The notes under the pieces are model-generated. The model was not told where the DNA came from, did not search any database, and worked only from the letters and a program-made list of their open reading frames with translations. A program made the translations under genes and the position numbers. From an uncultured Clostridia bacterium (GTDB lineage Bacteria > Bacillota > Clostridia > UMGS1883), in NCBI GenBank assembly GCA_934454525.1, contig CAKSFM010000018.1:1-38138 (forward strand): a DNA stretch of 38,138 nt, written 5' to 3'. This document shows, piece after piece, positions 1-7,815 of the stretch; the first letter of the stretch is position 1; every line of letters starts with the position of its first letter.

Positions 1-87
1 AAGAACGGCTGAGCGGAAATTTAACAAGCATTGGGCGCATGTGTTCGGATTCCTTATGCCTCTTCGACGGCGTACATCTCTCAGGGC

Positions 88-112
88 TCCCAAAAACCAA
101 AGGTTTTTGGGA
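88..112. repeat. Perfect 11-bp-stem hairpin
   Basis: The arms TCCCAAAAACC and GGTTTTTGGGA are perfectly complementary around an AAA loop. An A-run follows on the plus strand. There is no T-run in the plus direction, so it is not a classical terminator on that strand; it may be an intergenic palindromic repeat. Confidence 0.7.
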
Positions 113-230
113 AAAGGAGAAACAGCGTAATGAATGAGCAGTAAATTTTAATTTGCTGCGAATGATACAACGCTTGTTTCGACGCCCGAGCGGCGAAGTT
201 TGTTGATAGCAAGAAAAGAAGTGATTCTTT

Positions 231-254
231 GAAAAATCAAATTTTTGATTTTTC
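231..254. repeat. Perfect 10-bp inverted repeat, AT-rich
   Basis: GAAAAATCAA pairs with TTGATTTTTC around a 4-nt ATTT spacer. It lies about 95 bp beyond the bioY stop codon and follows a GCAAGAAAAG-like string, which also precedes the palindrome at 6319-6354. Confidence 0.6.
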
Positions 255-300
255 TACCTTTAATAAGAGCGAATTACAATAGCTATGCTGCCTGTAATAT

Positions 301-346
301 CTGCTTTTTTCCCTTTTCTTGCGTTCCGGAGTTTTTTAACATCCCC
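301..346 (-). repeat. Interspersed repeat, copy 1
   Basis: Read on the minus strand, this 46-nt segment begins GGGGATGTTAAAAA, contains CCGGAACGCAAGAAAAGG and ends in an A-run with GCAG. Nearly the same string occurs on the plus strand at 6273-6317, with only about four substitutions and one indel. The two copies lie in unrelated intergenic contexts (after bioY; between glgD and glgA), so this is a dispersed repeat and not gene homology. Confidence 0.7.
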
Positions 347-348
347 TG

Positions 349-906
349 TCAGATTGTGCGGCTCAGCGAGCGGATATGACGGCGCAGCAGCTGCGCAATC
401 CACAATGCAAGCGCAAGCTTTGCGCAGTCGGGGATTATGAACGGAACAACGCATTTTAAAAGCGCGGCGGAAAAGGTTATTCCTGCCGTGTTTTTTGTGT
501 ACAGAAAAACATACCATGCAGTTCCGAAAGCATAGCATGCGGCAAGCCCAAAGGCGAGCGCTGCCGTCTTAACCGCGGCTGAATTGCCGAACAGTTTCAC
601 AGCCGCCCAAAAAATAAGTCCCGTGAAAACAAAGCCGGCAATATAACCGCCGGTTGTTCCTGCAAGTACGCCGATTCCGCCGCGGAAACCCGAAAACACC
701 GGTGCGCCGAGAGCACCGAGCATAATAAAGAGAAGTATGCTGCATGTTCCGAGCTTTCCGCCGAGCAGAAGCAGCGCGCAAAACACGCCGAATGTTTGCA
801 TTGTGAACGGCACCGCCCCGGGAACGGTTATCCACGAACAAACTGCAAGCAAAGCGGCAAACATTGCGGCATACGCCGCATTTCTGATTCTATCAGACGT
901 ATTCAT
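349..906 (-). CDS. bioY: BioY biotin transporter, ECF S-component
   Basis: An integral membrane protein of 185 aa, the substrate-binding S-component that captures biotin and works with a shared ECF energising module (EcfA/A'/T) not present in this window. The chain is hydrophobic throughout, with about six membrane segments. The BioY hallmark is around residues 65-95, with GAPVFSGFRGGIGVL followed by GTTGGYIAGF. A longer frame reaches 1008, but I start at ATG 906 because an AAGGGTG ribosome binding site lies just upstream and the promoter and operator occupy 942-1035. BirA-type inverted repeats suggest repression by biotin. It is transcribed alone. Confidence 0.93.
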   Translation of the reverse strand: MNTSDRIRNAAYAAMFAALLAVCSWITVPGAVPFTMQTFGVFCALLLLGGKLGTCSILLFIMLGALGAPVFSGFRGGIGVLAGTTGGYIAGFVFTGLIFWAAVKLFGNSAAVKTAALAFGLAACYAFGTAWYVFLYTKNTAGITFSAALLKCVVPFIIPDCAKLALALWIAQLLRRHIRSLSRTI

Positions 907-941
907 TCCTGACACCCTTTCGGTTTTGACCCTTGACAGGG

Positions 942-965
942 ATTGTAAACGGTGCATTTTACAAT
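942..965. promoter_or_regulatory. Second inverted repeat in the bioY leader
   Basis: ATTGTAAA and TTTACAAT form a perfect 8-bp inverted repeat with an 8-bp spacer, just downstream of the expected bioY transcription start. The half-site TTGTAAAC matches the BirA half-site, but the spacing is shorter than the canonical one, so it may be an auxiliary site or an RNA hairpin. Confidence 0.5.
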
Positions 966-979
966 CTCTGACGGAATGT

Positions 980-1008
980 ATTGTATCAAAGATTAAATGG
1001 ATTGTCAA
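980..1008 (-). promoter_or_regulatory. Sigma-A promoter of bioY
   Basis: On the minus strand, TTGACA (1003-1008) and TACAAT (980-985) are separated by exactly 17 bp. The -35 box lies inside the inverted repeat 1001-1035, a placement that would let a bound repressor block polymerase. Confidence 0.85.
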
Positions 1009-1035
1009 CTAAAAATTGAAAAATAGGTTGACAAT
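1001..1035. promoter_or_regulatory. BirA-type operator over the bioY -35 box
   Basis: The arms ATTGTCAAC (1001-1009) and GTTGACAAT (1027-1035) form a perfect 9-bp inverted repeat with a 17-bp spacer. This matches the layout of BirA biotin operators (TTGTNAAC, about 15 bp, GTTNACAA). The left arm covers the bioY -35 box. A nested repeat, TTGACAA/TTGTCAA with a 7-bp spacer (1028-1048), shares the right arm. Assignment to BirA rests on position and pattern. Confidence 0.65.
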
Positions 1036-1103
1036 TACGGCTTGTCAAGTCAAATTTAAAAAAAATGTTAAATTTCAGGTTGATATAATAAAAAAATAAT
1101 CAT

Positions 1104-1135
1104 ATTTTTATGTAAACCTAACATTACATAAAAAT
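1104..1135. repeat. Perfect 12-bp inverted repeat, AT-rich
   Basis: ATTTTTATGTAA and TTACATAAAAAT flank an 8-bp spacer (ACCTAACA). It sits in the long spacer between the XRE gene and bioY, upstream of the bioY promoter. It could be an operator for an unknown regulator or a terminator for the XRE gene. No T-run of classical length follows on the minus strand. Confidence 0.6.
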
Positions 1136-1191
1136 TTCTGCGCTTTACACAAGTTGTTCCGATTTACCACCCCAAAACCACGAATTTATCG

Positions 1192-1258
1192 TTATTCACA
1201 GGGGTTTTTCACAGTTTCCACAGGTTTTGGGGGTAATTTAACCTTAGCCTGTGGAAAA
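1192..1258. other. Cluster of four DnaA-box-like 9-mers
   Basis: Within 67 bp there are TTATTCACA (1192-1200), TTTTTCACA (1205-1213), GTTTCCACA (1214-1222) and, inverted, TTTTCCACA (1250-1258). These are one or two mismatches from the consensus DnaA box TTATCCACA, and an AT-rich stretch (1050-1140) lies next to them. That is the composition of a replication-origin module or DnaA titration site, but no dnaA, dnaN or rpmH gene is in the window, so a functional oriC cannot be claimed. Confidence 0.4.
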
Positions 1259-1288
1259 CTCCGATGCCGTTTTTACGCGGAAAATCAG

Positions 1289-1310
1289 GTTTACAAAATA
1301 ATTTGTAAAC
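1289..1310. repeat. Inverted repeat GTTTACAAA/TTTGTAAAC
   Basis: A perfect 9-bp inverted repeat with a 4-bp ATAA spacer, in the spacer between the XRE gene and bioY. The arms contain the TTTACAA/TTGTAAA words also seen in the bioY leader, in the opposite relative orientation. It may be an operator; the binding protein is unknown. Confidence 0.5.
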
Positions 1311-1402
1311 ATAAGGAAAAGGCAGCTTTAACAAAAGTATTACAAAAAAATTAAGACGAAAATATGTTCGCGTCAACTACGGAAAATTGATATAGCACAA
1401 CT

Positions 1403-1639
1403 TTAATCGTCTATATCGACAAGCTTGTGAACAGGAACGCCCAAAACCCTCGAGAAAGTAAAAAGCGTTTTGATTGACGGACAGAAAAAGCAATTTGCCC
1501 CTTCAAGCTGCGACACATATCCTGCCGACAGATTGCAGCTTTCGGCAAGCTCTTCCTGCGTCATGCCGCGCAGCTTCCTGTAGTATGCGATTTTAAGTCC
1601 GATTTTTATCAGATTCATTTTAGCTTGTTCATCTCTCAT
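1403..1639 (-). CDS. Small XRE-family HTH regulator
   Basis: A 78-aa cytoplasmic DNA-binding protein of the Cro/CI (XRE) type that is essentially a bare HTH_3 domain. The helix-turn-helix spans about residues 22-47, with RKLRGMTQEELAE followed by LSAGYVSQLE, and the chain ends in the acidic tail VDIDD. An AAAGGAGG ribosome binding site lies 7 nt before ATG 1639. A CFFC pair around residues 50-53 is unusual for such a short regulator and might make it redox- or metal-responsive; that is speculation. It is read away from the glycogen operon and towards bioY, 390 bp away. Possible targets are its own promoter or the inverted repeats at 1104-1310. Confidence 0.85.
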   Translation of the reverse strand: MRDEQAKMNLIKIGLKIAYYRKLRGMTQEELAESCNLSAGYVSQLEGANCFFCPSIKTLFTFSRVLGVPVHKLVDIDD

Positions 1640-1978
1640 AATTCTTCCTCCTTTATAATATAATTATAATTCATCCAAAGATGTAAAACCATATGACGGT
1701 TTATATGAAATCTTAGGCAGGATATAAGAAATTCCGTATACAATAATTGCTATTGTCACATTGAATAAAAAAATATAAAATATATGTAAAATATAGATGA
1801 AGAAAAAAGGCAAAAAAAGTGTGGAATGTTTTTTTGTTGTAAAATGACAATATATCAGATAAAAAATTTTGAAAATTTGTGCGTTTTTTCCCAAAACTAT
1901 TTGACTGCAAGCCAATTTTTTGGTACAATATATTTTAATAAGAAGCTTATAAAGCATGGATTGAAAAAGGGGAATGAC
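1640..1978. other. Divergent intergenic region before glgB
   Basis: AT-rich non-coding DNA between the minus-strand XRE gene and the plus-strand glgB. It holds the glgB promoter (1901-1929) and the untranslated leader with an AAGGGG ribosome binding site just before ATG 1979. Long frames crossing it on the minus strand are antisense readings of glgB. Confidence 0.7.
1901..1929 (+). promoter_or_regulatory. Sigma-A promoter of the glycogen operon
   Basis: TTGACT (1901-1906) and TACAAT (1924-1929) are spaced 17 bp apart, about 50 bp before glgB. No stronger promoter is visible before glgC, glgD or glgA, so this probably drives the operon. Confidence 0.8.
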
Positions 1979-3922
1979 ATGGCAGAGAAAAACAAAAAAA
2001 GCAAAAAACAGCAAAATCCGTTTATAAGCGGCGGACAGCTCGCAAGCTTTGCCCGCGGAGAGAATTTTTCGGGTTACGATTTTCTCGGCGCGCATCCTGC
2101 GGAGATTTATGCGGAATCGGGGTACAGCTTTGCTGTCTGGGCGCCGAATGCGCAGAGCGTGAGCGTTGTCGGCGATTTTAACGGATGGGATATTAACGCG
2201 GACGTAATGAATCCGCAGGGCAGCTCGGGCGTATGGCACTGTTTTATAAAGGGTGTGCGCGAGTTTCAGTGCTATAAATACTATATCAGAGCAAAGGACG
2301 GGAGCGCGTTCTACAAGGCTGACCCTTACGCATTTTTTGCGCAGGTTCGCCCGGAAACCGCTTCTGTGACATATGACATAAACGGCTTTAAGTGGAGCGA
2401 TGAAAAATGGGTGAACGAAAGGAAAAGCACAGCTCCGTACGATAAGCCGATGCTTATATATGAGATGCACCTCGGAAGCTGGAAAAGGCACGAGGACGGC
2501 AGCTTCTATACTTATCGCGAAACAGCTGACGAGCTTGTTGACTATTTGTGCGAAATGAATTATACACATGTTGAGCTTATGCCTGTCACGGAGTATCCGT
2601 TTGACGGCAGCTGGGGATATCAGGTGACGGGATATTTTGCGGCAACCAGCCGTTACGGAAAACCGAAGGATTTTATGTATTTCGTTAATAAATGCCACCG
2701 CCGCGGCATAAGTGTTATAATGGACTGGGTGCCGGCGCATTTCCCGCGTGACGCGCACGGTCTTGCGCGTTTTGACGGAACGGCGGTTTACGAATATGCA
2801 AATCCGGCAAAAGGCGAGCATAAGGAATGGGGAACATATGTGTTTGACTACGGCAGACCGGAGGTTGTGTCGTTCCTGATTTCAAGCGCAATGTTCTGGA
2901 TGGACAAATTCCATATTGACGGAATAAGGGTGGACGCGGTTTCGAGCATGCTTTATCTTGATTACGGGCGCACAGAATGGGTTCCGAACAAGTACGGCGG
3001 CAGGGAAAACCTTGAGGCGATTGAGTTCTTTAAAAAGCTCAACACGGCTATTTTTGAAAAATACCCCAATGCGCTGATGATTGCGGAGGAGTCCACCGCA
3101 TGGCCGCTTGTCACAAAACCGGTGCAGGACGGAGGACTCGGCTTTAATTATAAATGGAATATGGGCTGGATGAACGACATGCTGCGCTATATGAGCATGG
3201 ACCCGTATTTTCGGTGCGGCAACCATAATATTCTGACGTTTTCCATGATGTACGCTTTTTCGGAGAATTATATTCTGCCGCTTTCGCATGACGAGGTTGT
3301 GCACGGAAAGGGTTCGCTCATTCAGAAAATGTCCGGACTGTACGGGCAGAAGTTTGAATCGCTGAAAACCTTTCTTATGTACAAGATGGCGCACCCCGGA
3401 AAAAAGCTGCTGTTTATGGGCGGCGAAATCGCACAGTTCATCGAATGGCGGTATTATGAAAGCCTGGAATGGCATCTGCTTAATCAGGACAGGCACAGAA
3501 AATTTAAGGAATTTATGCGCTGCCTGAACGAGTTTTATGTTAAAAATAAAGCATTCTGGGAAATCGAGGACAGCTGGGACGGCTTTGAATGGATAAATCC
3601 GGACGATTGTGACCGCTCGGTAATATCCTTTGTGCGCAGGGGCAGAAAAAAACGTGATGAGGTTGTTGTTGTGTGCAACTTCACGCCGGTGCGCTACAAT
3701 AAGTATGTGCTTGGTGCACCGTCCGCAGGAATTTATGCGGAGGTATTTTCAACGAATGACAGCGAATACGGCGGAAGCGGCCGCGAAAGAAAAGCGTACC
3801 GCGCAAAAAAAGGCGCGTTCCGCTCAATGCCATATACGCTTGAAATAGATCTTGAACCGATGAGCGCCGTTTATCTTAAACGCACATCGCCGGCAAAAAA
3901 GAAACAAGGGGGAGATAAGTGA
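1979..3922 (+). CDS. glgB: 1,4-alpha-glucan branching enzyme GlgB
   Basis: Cytoplasmic GH13 enzyme of 647 aa that cuts alpha-1,4-glucan chains and reattaches them as alpha-1,6 branches during glycogen synthesis. Visible domains are a lysine-rich N-terminus (1-15), a CBM48-type beta-sandwich around 45-125 (FAVWAPNAQSVSVVGDFNGW), the (beta/alpha)8 barrel from about 155 to 530, and a C-terminal beta domain. Catalytic residues seen are nucleophile Asp319 (GIRVDAVSS), acid/base Glu370 (MIAEES) and Asp438 (LSHDEVVHGK). The length is typical. The frame is open back to 1826, but ATG 1979 has an AAGGGG ribosome binding site and lies downstream of the promoter. It is the first gene of the operon, and its stop overlaps the glgC start. 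Confidence 0.96.
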   Translation: MAEKNKKSKKQQNPFISGGQLASFARGENFSGYDFLGAHPAEIYAESGYSFAVWAPNAQSVSVVGDFNGWDINADVMNPQGSSGVWHCFIKGVREFQCYKYYIRAKDGSAFYKADPYAFFAQVRPETASVTYDINGFKWSDEKWVNERKSTAPYDKPMLIYEMHLGSWKRHEDGSFYTYRETADELVDYLCEMNYTHVELMPVTEYPFDGSWGYQVTGYFAATSRYGKPKDFMYFVNKCHRRGISVIMDWVPAHFPRDAHGLARFDGTAVYEYANPAKGEHKEWGTYVFDYGRPEVVSFLISSAMFWMDKFHIDGIRVDAVSSMLYLDYGRTEWVPNKYGGRENLEAIEFFKKLNTAIFEKYPNALMIAEESTAWPLVTKPVQDGGLGFNYKWNMGWMNDMLRYMSMDPYFRCGNHNILTFSMMYAFSENYILPLSHDEVVHGKGSLIQKMSGLYGQKFESLKTFLMYKMAHPGKKLLFMGGEIAQFIEWRYYESLEWHLLNQDRHRKFKEFMRCLNEFYVKNKAFWEIEDSWDGFEWINPDDCDRSVISFVRRGRKKRDEVVVVCNFTPVRYNKYVLGAPSAGIYAEVFSTNDSEYGGSGRERKAYRAKKGAFRSMPYTLEIDLEPMSAVYLKRTSPAKKKQGGDK

Positions 3923-5133
3923 TGAAAACAACTGAATGTGTTGCGATGATTCTGGCAGGAGGGCAGGGCAGCAGACTCGGAGTTTTGACAAAACATGTTG
4001 CAAAGCCTGCTGTTCCTTTCGGAGGAAAATACAGAATTATAGATTTTACGCTCAGCAACTGCCTGCACTCCGGCATTGATACCGTCGGTGTGCTGACGCA
4101 GTATCAGCCGCTCGAGCTGAATACCTATATCGGAAACGGAAACCCGTGGGATCTTAACCGGAATTCGGGCGGTGTGTTCGTGCTGCCGCCGTATCAGAGC
4201 GCCGAAAAGGGCGAGTGGTATAAGGGTACGGCGAACGCAATTTTTCAGAATATCGAATTTGTGGATAAGTTTAATCCGAAATATATTGTTGTTCTTTCCG
4301 GCGACCATATCTATAAGATGGATTATTCCAAAATGCTCAAATTCCACAAGGAAAAGGGCGCTGACGCAACAATCGCCGTTATTGAAGTTCCGTGGGAGGA
4401 GGCAAGCCGCTTCGGCATTATGGCAACCGATTCCGAAAGCCGCATAACCGAGTTTGCGGAAAAGCCGGCAAAGCCGAAAAGCAACCTTGCTTCAATGGGA
4501 GTTTATGTGTTCACGTGGGATGTTCTGAAAAAATATCTTAAAAAGGATGAAAAAAATCCCGAAAGCGCAAACGATTTCGGAAAAAATATCATTCCCGAAA
4601 TGCTTGGCGCAAAGGAAAAGCTGTTTGCATACGGATTTGAAGGATACTGGAAAGACGTCGGAACGGTTTACAGCCTTTGGGAGGCAAATATGGATCTTAT
4701 CGCGCAGCCGCCGGCATTTGATTTGTATGACAAGGACTGGAGCATATTCTCCCGTAACCCCGTTAAACCGCCGCATTTCACGGCAAAGGGCGCAGTCGTT
4801 AAAGACAGCTGCGTGACAGAGGGATGCAATATTTACGGAACGGTTCGCCACAGCGTTCTTTTTGAGGGCGTGACGGTTGAAAAGGGTGCTGTTGTTGAGG
4901 ATTCGATTGTATTCCCCGGCAGCGTTATCGGTGAAAATTCCGTAATCCGCAACGCTGTAATCGGCGAACAGGCAATAATCGGCAAGGATTGCATAGTCGG
5001 TGACGAGCACACATCGGACGAAAAGCTGAAAAGCAAGTACTGCACCGGCGGAATTTCGCTTGTCGGCGGCGGCGTTAAGCTGAGCGACGGTAAAAAAATC
5101 GGTGTTGAAGAAATGGTTTCACATTCAATGTAA
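3922..5133 (+). CDS. glgC: Glucose-1-phosphate adenylyltransferase GlgC
   Basis: Makes ADP-glucose from ATP and glucose-1-phosphate, the committed step of bacterial glycogen synthesis. The 403-aa protein has the nucleotidyltransferase signature ILAGGQGSRL near residues 11-20, then KPAVPFGGKYRIIDF and NPWDLNR, a WYKGTANAIFQN substrate loop and SGDHIYKMDY. A C-terminal left-handed beta-helix of hexapeptide repeats starts near residue 290. ATG 3922 overlaps the glgB stop (TGATG), with a strong AGGGGGAG site about 7 nt upstream. Genes glgC and glgD in tandem are the usual Firmicutes arrangement for a hetero-oligomeric enzyme. Confidence 0.97.
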   Translation: MKTTECVAMILAGGQGSRLGVLTKHVAKPAVPFGGKYRIIDFTLSNCLHSGIDTVGVLTQYQPLELNTYIGNGNPWDLNRNSGGVFVLPPYQSAEKGEWYKGTANAIFQNIEFVDKFNPKYIVVLSGDHIYKMDYSKMLKFHKEKGADATIAVIEVPWEEASRFGIMATDSESRITEFAEKPAKPKSNLASMGVYVFTWDVLKKYLKKDEKNPESANDFGKNIIPEMLGAKEKLFAYGFEGYWKDVGTVYSLWEANMDLIAQPPAFDLYDKDWSIFSRNPVKPPHFTAKGAVVKDSCVTEGCNIYGTVRHSVLFEGVTVEKGAVVEDSIVFPGSVIGENSVIRNAVIGEQAIIGKDCIVGDEHTSDEKLKSKYCTGGISLVGGGVKLSDGKKIGVEEMVSHSM

Positions 5134-5145
5134 GGGGTGATGAAG

Positions 5146-6267
5146 ATGAGAGATGCAATGGGAATAATATTTGCCGATAACACGGAAATCCGATTAAACG
5201 AGCTGACGGAAACGCGCTCGGTTTCGGCGCTTCCTTTCGGCGGAAGATACAGGCTTATAGATTTCATTCTTTCGGGAATGGTTAACTCGGGAATAATCAA
5301 TGTCGGCGTAACAACGCAGATAAACTATTCTTCGCTGATGGATCACCTCGGCAGCGGCGCTCCGTGGGATCTGAACCGAAAGCAGTACGGCTTGTTTATG
5401 CTGCCGCCGTATATCAGGGGCGGTGCAGGCAATGCCATCAGCGCAGGAAATGTTGACCAGCTTTACGGTGTGCTGACGTTTTTGCGCCGCAGCCGCCAGG
5501 AGGTTGTGGTTCTCGCAAGCGGAAACATTGTCTGCAACATGACCTTTAACGAGGCAATAGAAAAGCATATTGAAAATGAAGCCGATGTAACGGTTATTTA
5601 TCACGACTGCGGAGAGTATGACGAGCAGCTCAGCCGCTCCACAGTTTATGAAGTTGACAAGAGCGGCAGGGTAACCGGCATTGAACATGCACCGCGCTGC
5701 CCGAAAACAACGCTCGCCGGCATGGAAATGTTCATTGTTGACCGCCTGCGCCTTATAAGCATGATTGAGGAAGCATATGCCGGCGGCAGCCATGATTTTA
5801 TCCGCGACATTCTGCTTACCAAGCTCAACCGTCTGAATATTTACGGCTATGAATACAAAGGCTATGTCGGAAAGGTTGATTCTATAAAGAGCTATTATGC
5901 CGTGAGCATGGCAATGCTTGACGAAAAAATCCGCAAGGCAATTTTCGGCGCGGAGCAGCTTATATACACAAAGGTAAAGGATCAGGTGCCGACGAAGTAC
6001 GGTTCGGAAGCATCGGTCAGCGACTCGCTCATTGCCGACGGATGCGTGATTAACGGAACTGTTGAGAACAGCATCATCTTCCGCGGCGTTCATATCGGAA
6101 AGGGAACAGTTATCAAAAACAGCATTGTAATGCAGAACAGCGTTGTTGAGGAAAACTGCGATATTGAAAATGTTGTAATCGATAAGGAGTGCACGCTTCG
6201 CCCGTCCAAAAGGCTTGTCGGTCAGCCGAGCTATCCCGTTATTCTTCAGAAGCGCACACTGTTATAA
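5146..6267 (+). CDS. glgD: GlgD, regulatory GlgC paralogue
   Basis: A 373-aa paralogue of GlgC that in Firmicutes associates with GlgC and raises its activity while having little or none alone. The N-terminus reads GIIFADNTEIRL where GlgC has the GGxGxRL phosphate-binding loop, as is typical of GlgD. The fold is otherwise shared: LPFGGRYRLIDFILS, APWDLNRKQYGLFMLPP and C-terminal hexapeptide repeats. Three starts are possible (GTG 5137, ATG 5140, ATG 5146). I choose 5146 because the AAGGGG site at 5132-5137 is then 8 nt away. It lies 12 bp after glgC, so the two are certainly cotranscribed. Confidence 0.94.
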   Translation: MRDAMGIIFADNTEIRLNELTETRSVSALPFGGRYRLIDFILSGMVNSGIINVGVTTQINYSSLMDHLGSGAPWDLNRKQYGLFMLPPYIRGGAGNAISAGNVDQLYGVLTFLRRSRQEVVVLASGNIVCNMTFNEAIEKHIENEADVTVIYHDCGEYDEQLSRSTVYEVDKSGRVTGIEHAPRCPKTTLAGMEMFIVDRLRLISMIEEAYAGGSHDFIRDILLTKLNRLNIYGYEYKGYVGKVDSIKSYYAVSMAMLDEKIRKAIFGAEQLIYTKVKDQVPTKYGSEASVSDSLIADGCVINGTVENSIIFRGVHIGKGTVIKNSIVMQNSVVEENCDIENVVIDKECTLRPSKRLVGQPSYPVILQKRTLL

Positions 6268-6272
6268 TAATA

Positions 6273-6317
6273 GGGGATGTTAAAAACCCCGGAACGCAAG
6301 AAAAGGAGAAAAAGCGG
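6273..6317 (+). repeat. Interspersed repeat, copy 2
   Basis: The 45-nt counterpart of 301-346, in the 111-bp gap between glgD and glgA, with the shared core CCGGAACGCAAGAAAAGG. A long palindrome follows directly. Its location inside an operon suggests an inserted intergenic element that does not prevent cotranscription. Confidence 0.7.
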
Positions 6318-6318
6318 A

Positions 6319-6354
6319 GGCTGTTTAAAAAGTCAATTGACTTTTTAAACAGCC
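6319..6354. repeat. Perfect 36-nt palindrome between glgD and glgA
   Basis: An uninterrupted palindrome with no loop: outer arms GGCTGT/ACAGCC and core AAAGTCAATTGACTTT. In RNA it would form a very stable hairpin. The plus strand has no T-run after it, so it may be a processing, stability or partial-termination element and not a strict terminator. The same outer arms and core recur in the terminator at 28471-28506. Confidence 0.75.
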
Positions 6355-6378
6355 CCTTATAGGAAAGGACATAAAAAT

Positions 6379-7815
6379 ATGAATATTTTATTTGCAGCAA
6401 GCGAATGTGTTCCGTTTATCAAAACGGGCGGTCTTGCGGATGTTGTCGGGGCGCTGCCGTCAGAGCTTTGCGCACAAGGGTGTGACGCGCGCGTTATAAT
6501 TCCGAAATACGGTGCGATATCGCAGGAATATAAGGATAAAATGCGCTATATCAGCAATATCTATATTAAAATGGGATGGCGCAGCCAGTATTGCGGAGTG
6601 TTTGAGCTTTGTGAGGGCGGCGTAACATACTATTTTGTCGATAACGAGTTTTATTTCGGCTCACAGACGATTTACGGTTCAATGGCGGAGGATATTGAGC
6701 GCTTTGCCTTTTTCGACAAAGCAGTGCTTGCGCTTTTGCAGGTTATCGGCTTCTGGCCCGATGTGATTCACTGCAACGACTGGCAGACGGGAATGATCCC
6801 GGTGCTGCTGCGCGCACATTATCCTTATGACGAGCGTTACAGCAGAATTAAAACCGTGATGACGATTCACAATCTGAAATTCCAGGGTATTTACGATAAG
6901 GACACGATTGCCGATGTGTGCGAGCTGGACGACAGCTATTTCACATCGGACAAGCTTGAGTTCTATAAAGACGCAAGCTTTCTCAAGGGCGGTCTTGTGT
7001 ATGCCGACTTTATAACAACCGTCAGTCCGACATATGCCCGCGAAATCATGACGGATTATTTCGGAGAACACCTTAACGGTTTGCTTGCGGCGCGCAGTGC
7101 AAGCGTTCGCGGAATAATCAACGGAATAAATTATGATGTGTGGAATCCGTCGTCAGACCCGATGATTCCGTTCCATTATGACGGGCGCAGCTTTGTTTCG
7201 CAGAAAAAGGAAAACAAGCTTGCCCTTCAGCGCGAAATCGGACTTGAAGAAAACGATTCAAAGTTCCTTGTCGGAATGGTAACGCGCCTTACGGGGCAAA
7301 AGGGCATGGATCTTGTGGAATGTGTTATGGACAATATTTTTGAGCACGGCGATATCCAGATGGTGTTCCTCGGCACAGGCGAGGCTCAGTATGAAAATAT
7401 GCTCCGCCATTATGAGTGGAAATATAAAGGAACGGTTTCGTCCGTTATTCAATTTGACAACGCTTTAAGCCACCGCGTCTACGGCGCGTGCGATGCATTC
7501 CTGATGCCGTCGCTTTTCGAGCCGTGCGGACTCAGCCAGATGATTTCCATGCGCTACGGAACGCTTCCGATAGTGCGCGAAACGGGCGGACTTCGTGACA
7601 GCGTTGAACCATACAATGAATATGAAAACACCGGCACGGGTTTCAGCTTTGCCAACTATAATGCCCATGAAATGTTAGGAATAATAAATTATGCCAAGGC
7701 AACGTGGTATAATAACAAAAAAGCGTGGCAGTCTATGGTCAAAAGAGCAATGAAAGCTGATTTTTCATGGCGAAATTCAGCAAAAGAGTATATTGACGTA
7801 TATAAGTCATTGTAG
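6379..7815 (+). CDS. glgA: Glycogen synthase GlgA (ADP-glucose)
   Basis: GT5-family glucosyltransferase of 478 aa that extends alpha-1,4-glucan from ADP-glucose. The N-terminal Rossmann half carries the ADP-glucose-binding KTGGLADVVGALP, with Lys15. The C-terminal half has the Glu-containing motif PSLFEPCGLSQMISMRYG followed by VRETGGLRDSV. Length is typical of bacterial GlgA. An AGGAAAGGA ribosome binding site precedes ATG 6379. The gene follows glgD after the repeat and palindrome. Its last codons contain the -35 region of a promoter for glgP. Confidence 0.97.
   Translation: MNILFAASECVPFIKTGGLADVVGALPSELCAQGCDARVIIPKYGAISQEYKDKMRYISNIYIKMGWRSQYCGVFELCEGGVTYYFVDNEFYFGSQTIYGSMAEDIERFAFFDKAVLALLQVIGFWPDVIHCNDWQTGMIPVLLRAHYPYDERYSRIKTVMTIHNLKFQGIYDKDTIADVCELDDSYFTSDKLEFYKDASFLKGGLVYADFITTVSPTYAREIMTDYFGEHLNGLLAARSASVRGIINGINYDVWNPSSDPMIPFHYDGRSFVSQKKENKLALQREIGLEENDSKFLVGMVTRLTGQKGMDLVECVMDNIFEHGDIQMVFLGTGEAQYENMLRHYEWKYKGTVSSVIQFDNALSHRVYGACDAFLMPSLFEPCGLSQMISMRYGTLPIVRETGGLRDSVEPYNEYENTGTGFSFANYNAHEMLGIINYAKATWYNNKKAWQSMVKRAMKADFSWRNSAKEYIDVYKSL

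Larger units (their letters stand above)
1..348. other. Non-coding left edge with palindromes
   Basis: I see no supportable gene here. Two frames are open from the left edge for about 130 bases, but they read straight through a perfect hairpin and resemble no family I know. The stretch holds two perfect inverted repeats (88-112 and 231-254), a weaker ATTACA/TGTAAT hairpin near 274-298 and one copy of an interspersed repeat (301-346). It lies downstream of the minus-strand bioY gene, so some of these may terminate bioY. Confidence 0.5.

Noticed and set aside
1..129. Fragment of a gene entering from the left edge
   Set aside because: Two frames are open but run through a perfect hairpin and carry no recognisable motif.
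1154..1354. Plus-strand frame of 66 codons over the DnaA-like boxes
   Set aside because: No ribosome site or family resemblance; the region is better explained as non-coding with repeats.
1664..2821. Minus-strand frame of 385 codons opposite glgB
   Set aside because: It is antisense to a gene with clear GH13 motifs, has no ribosome site and reads through the glgB promoter region.
5194..6093. Minus-strand frame of 299 codons opposite glgD
   Set aside because: Antisense shadow of a well-supported gene; the composition is unlike a real protein.
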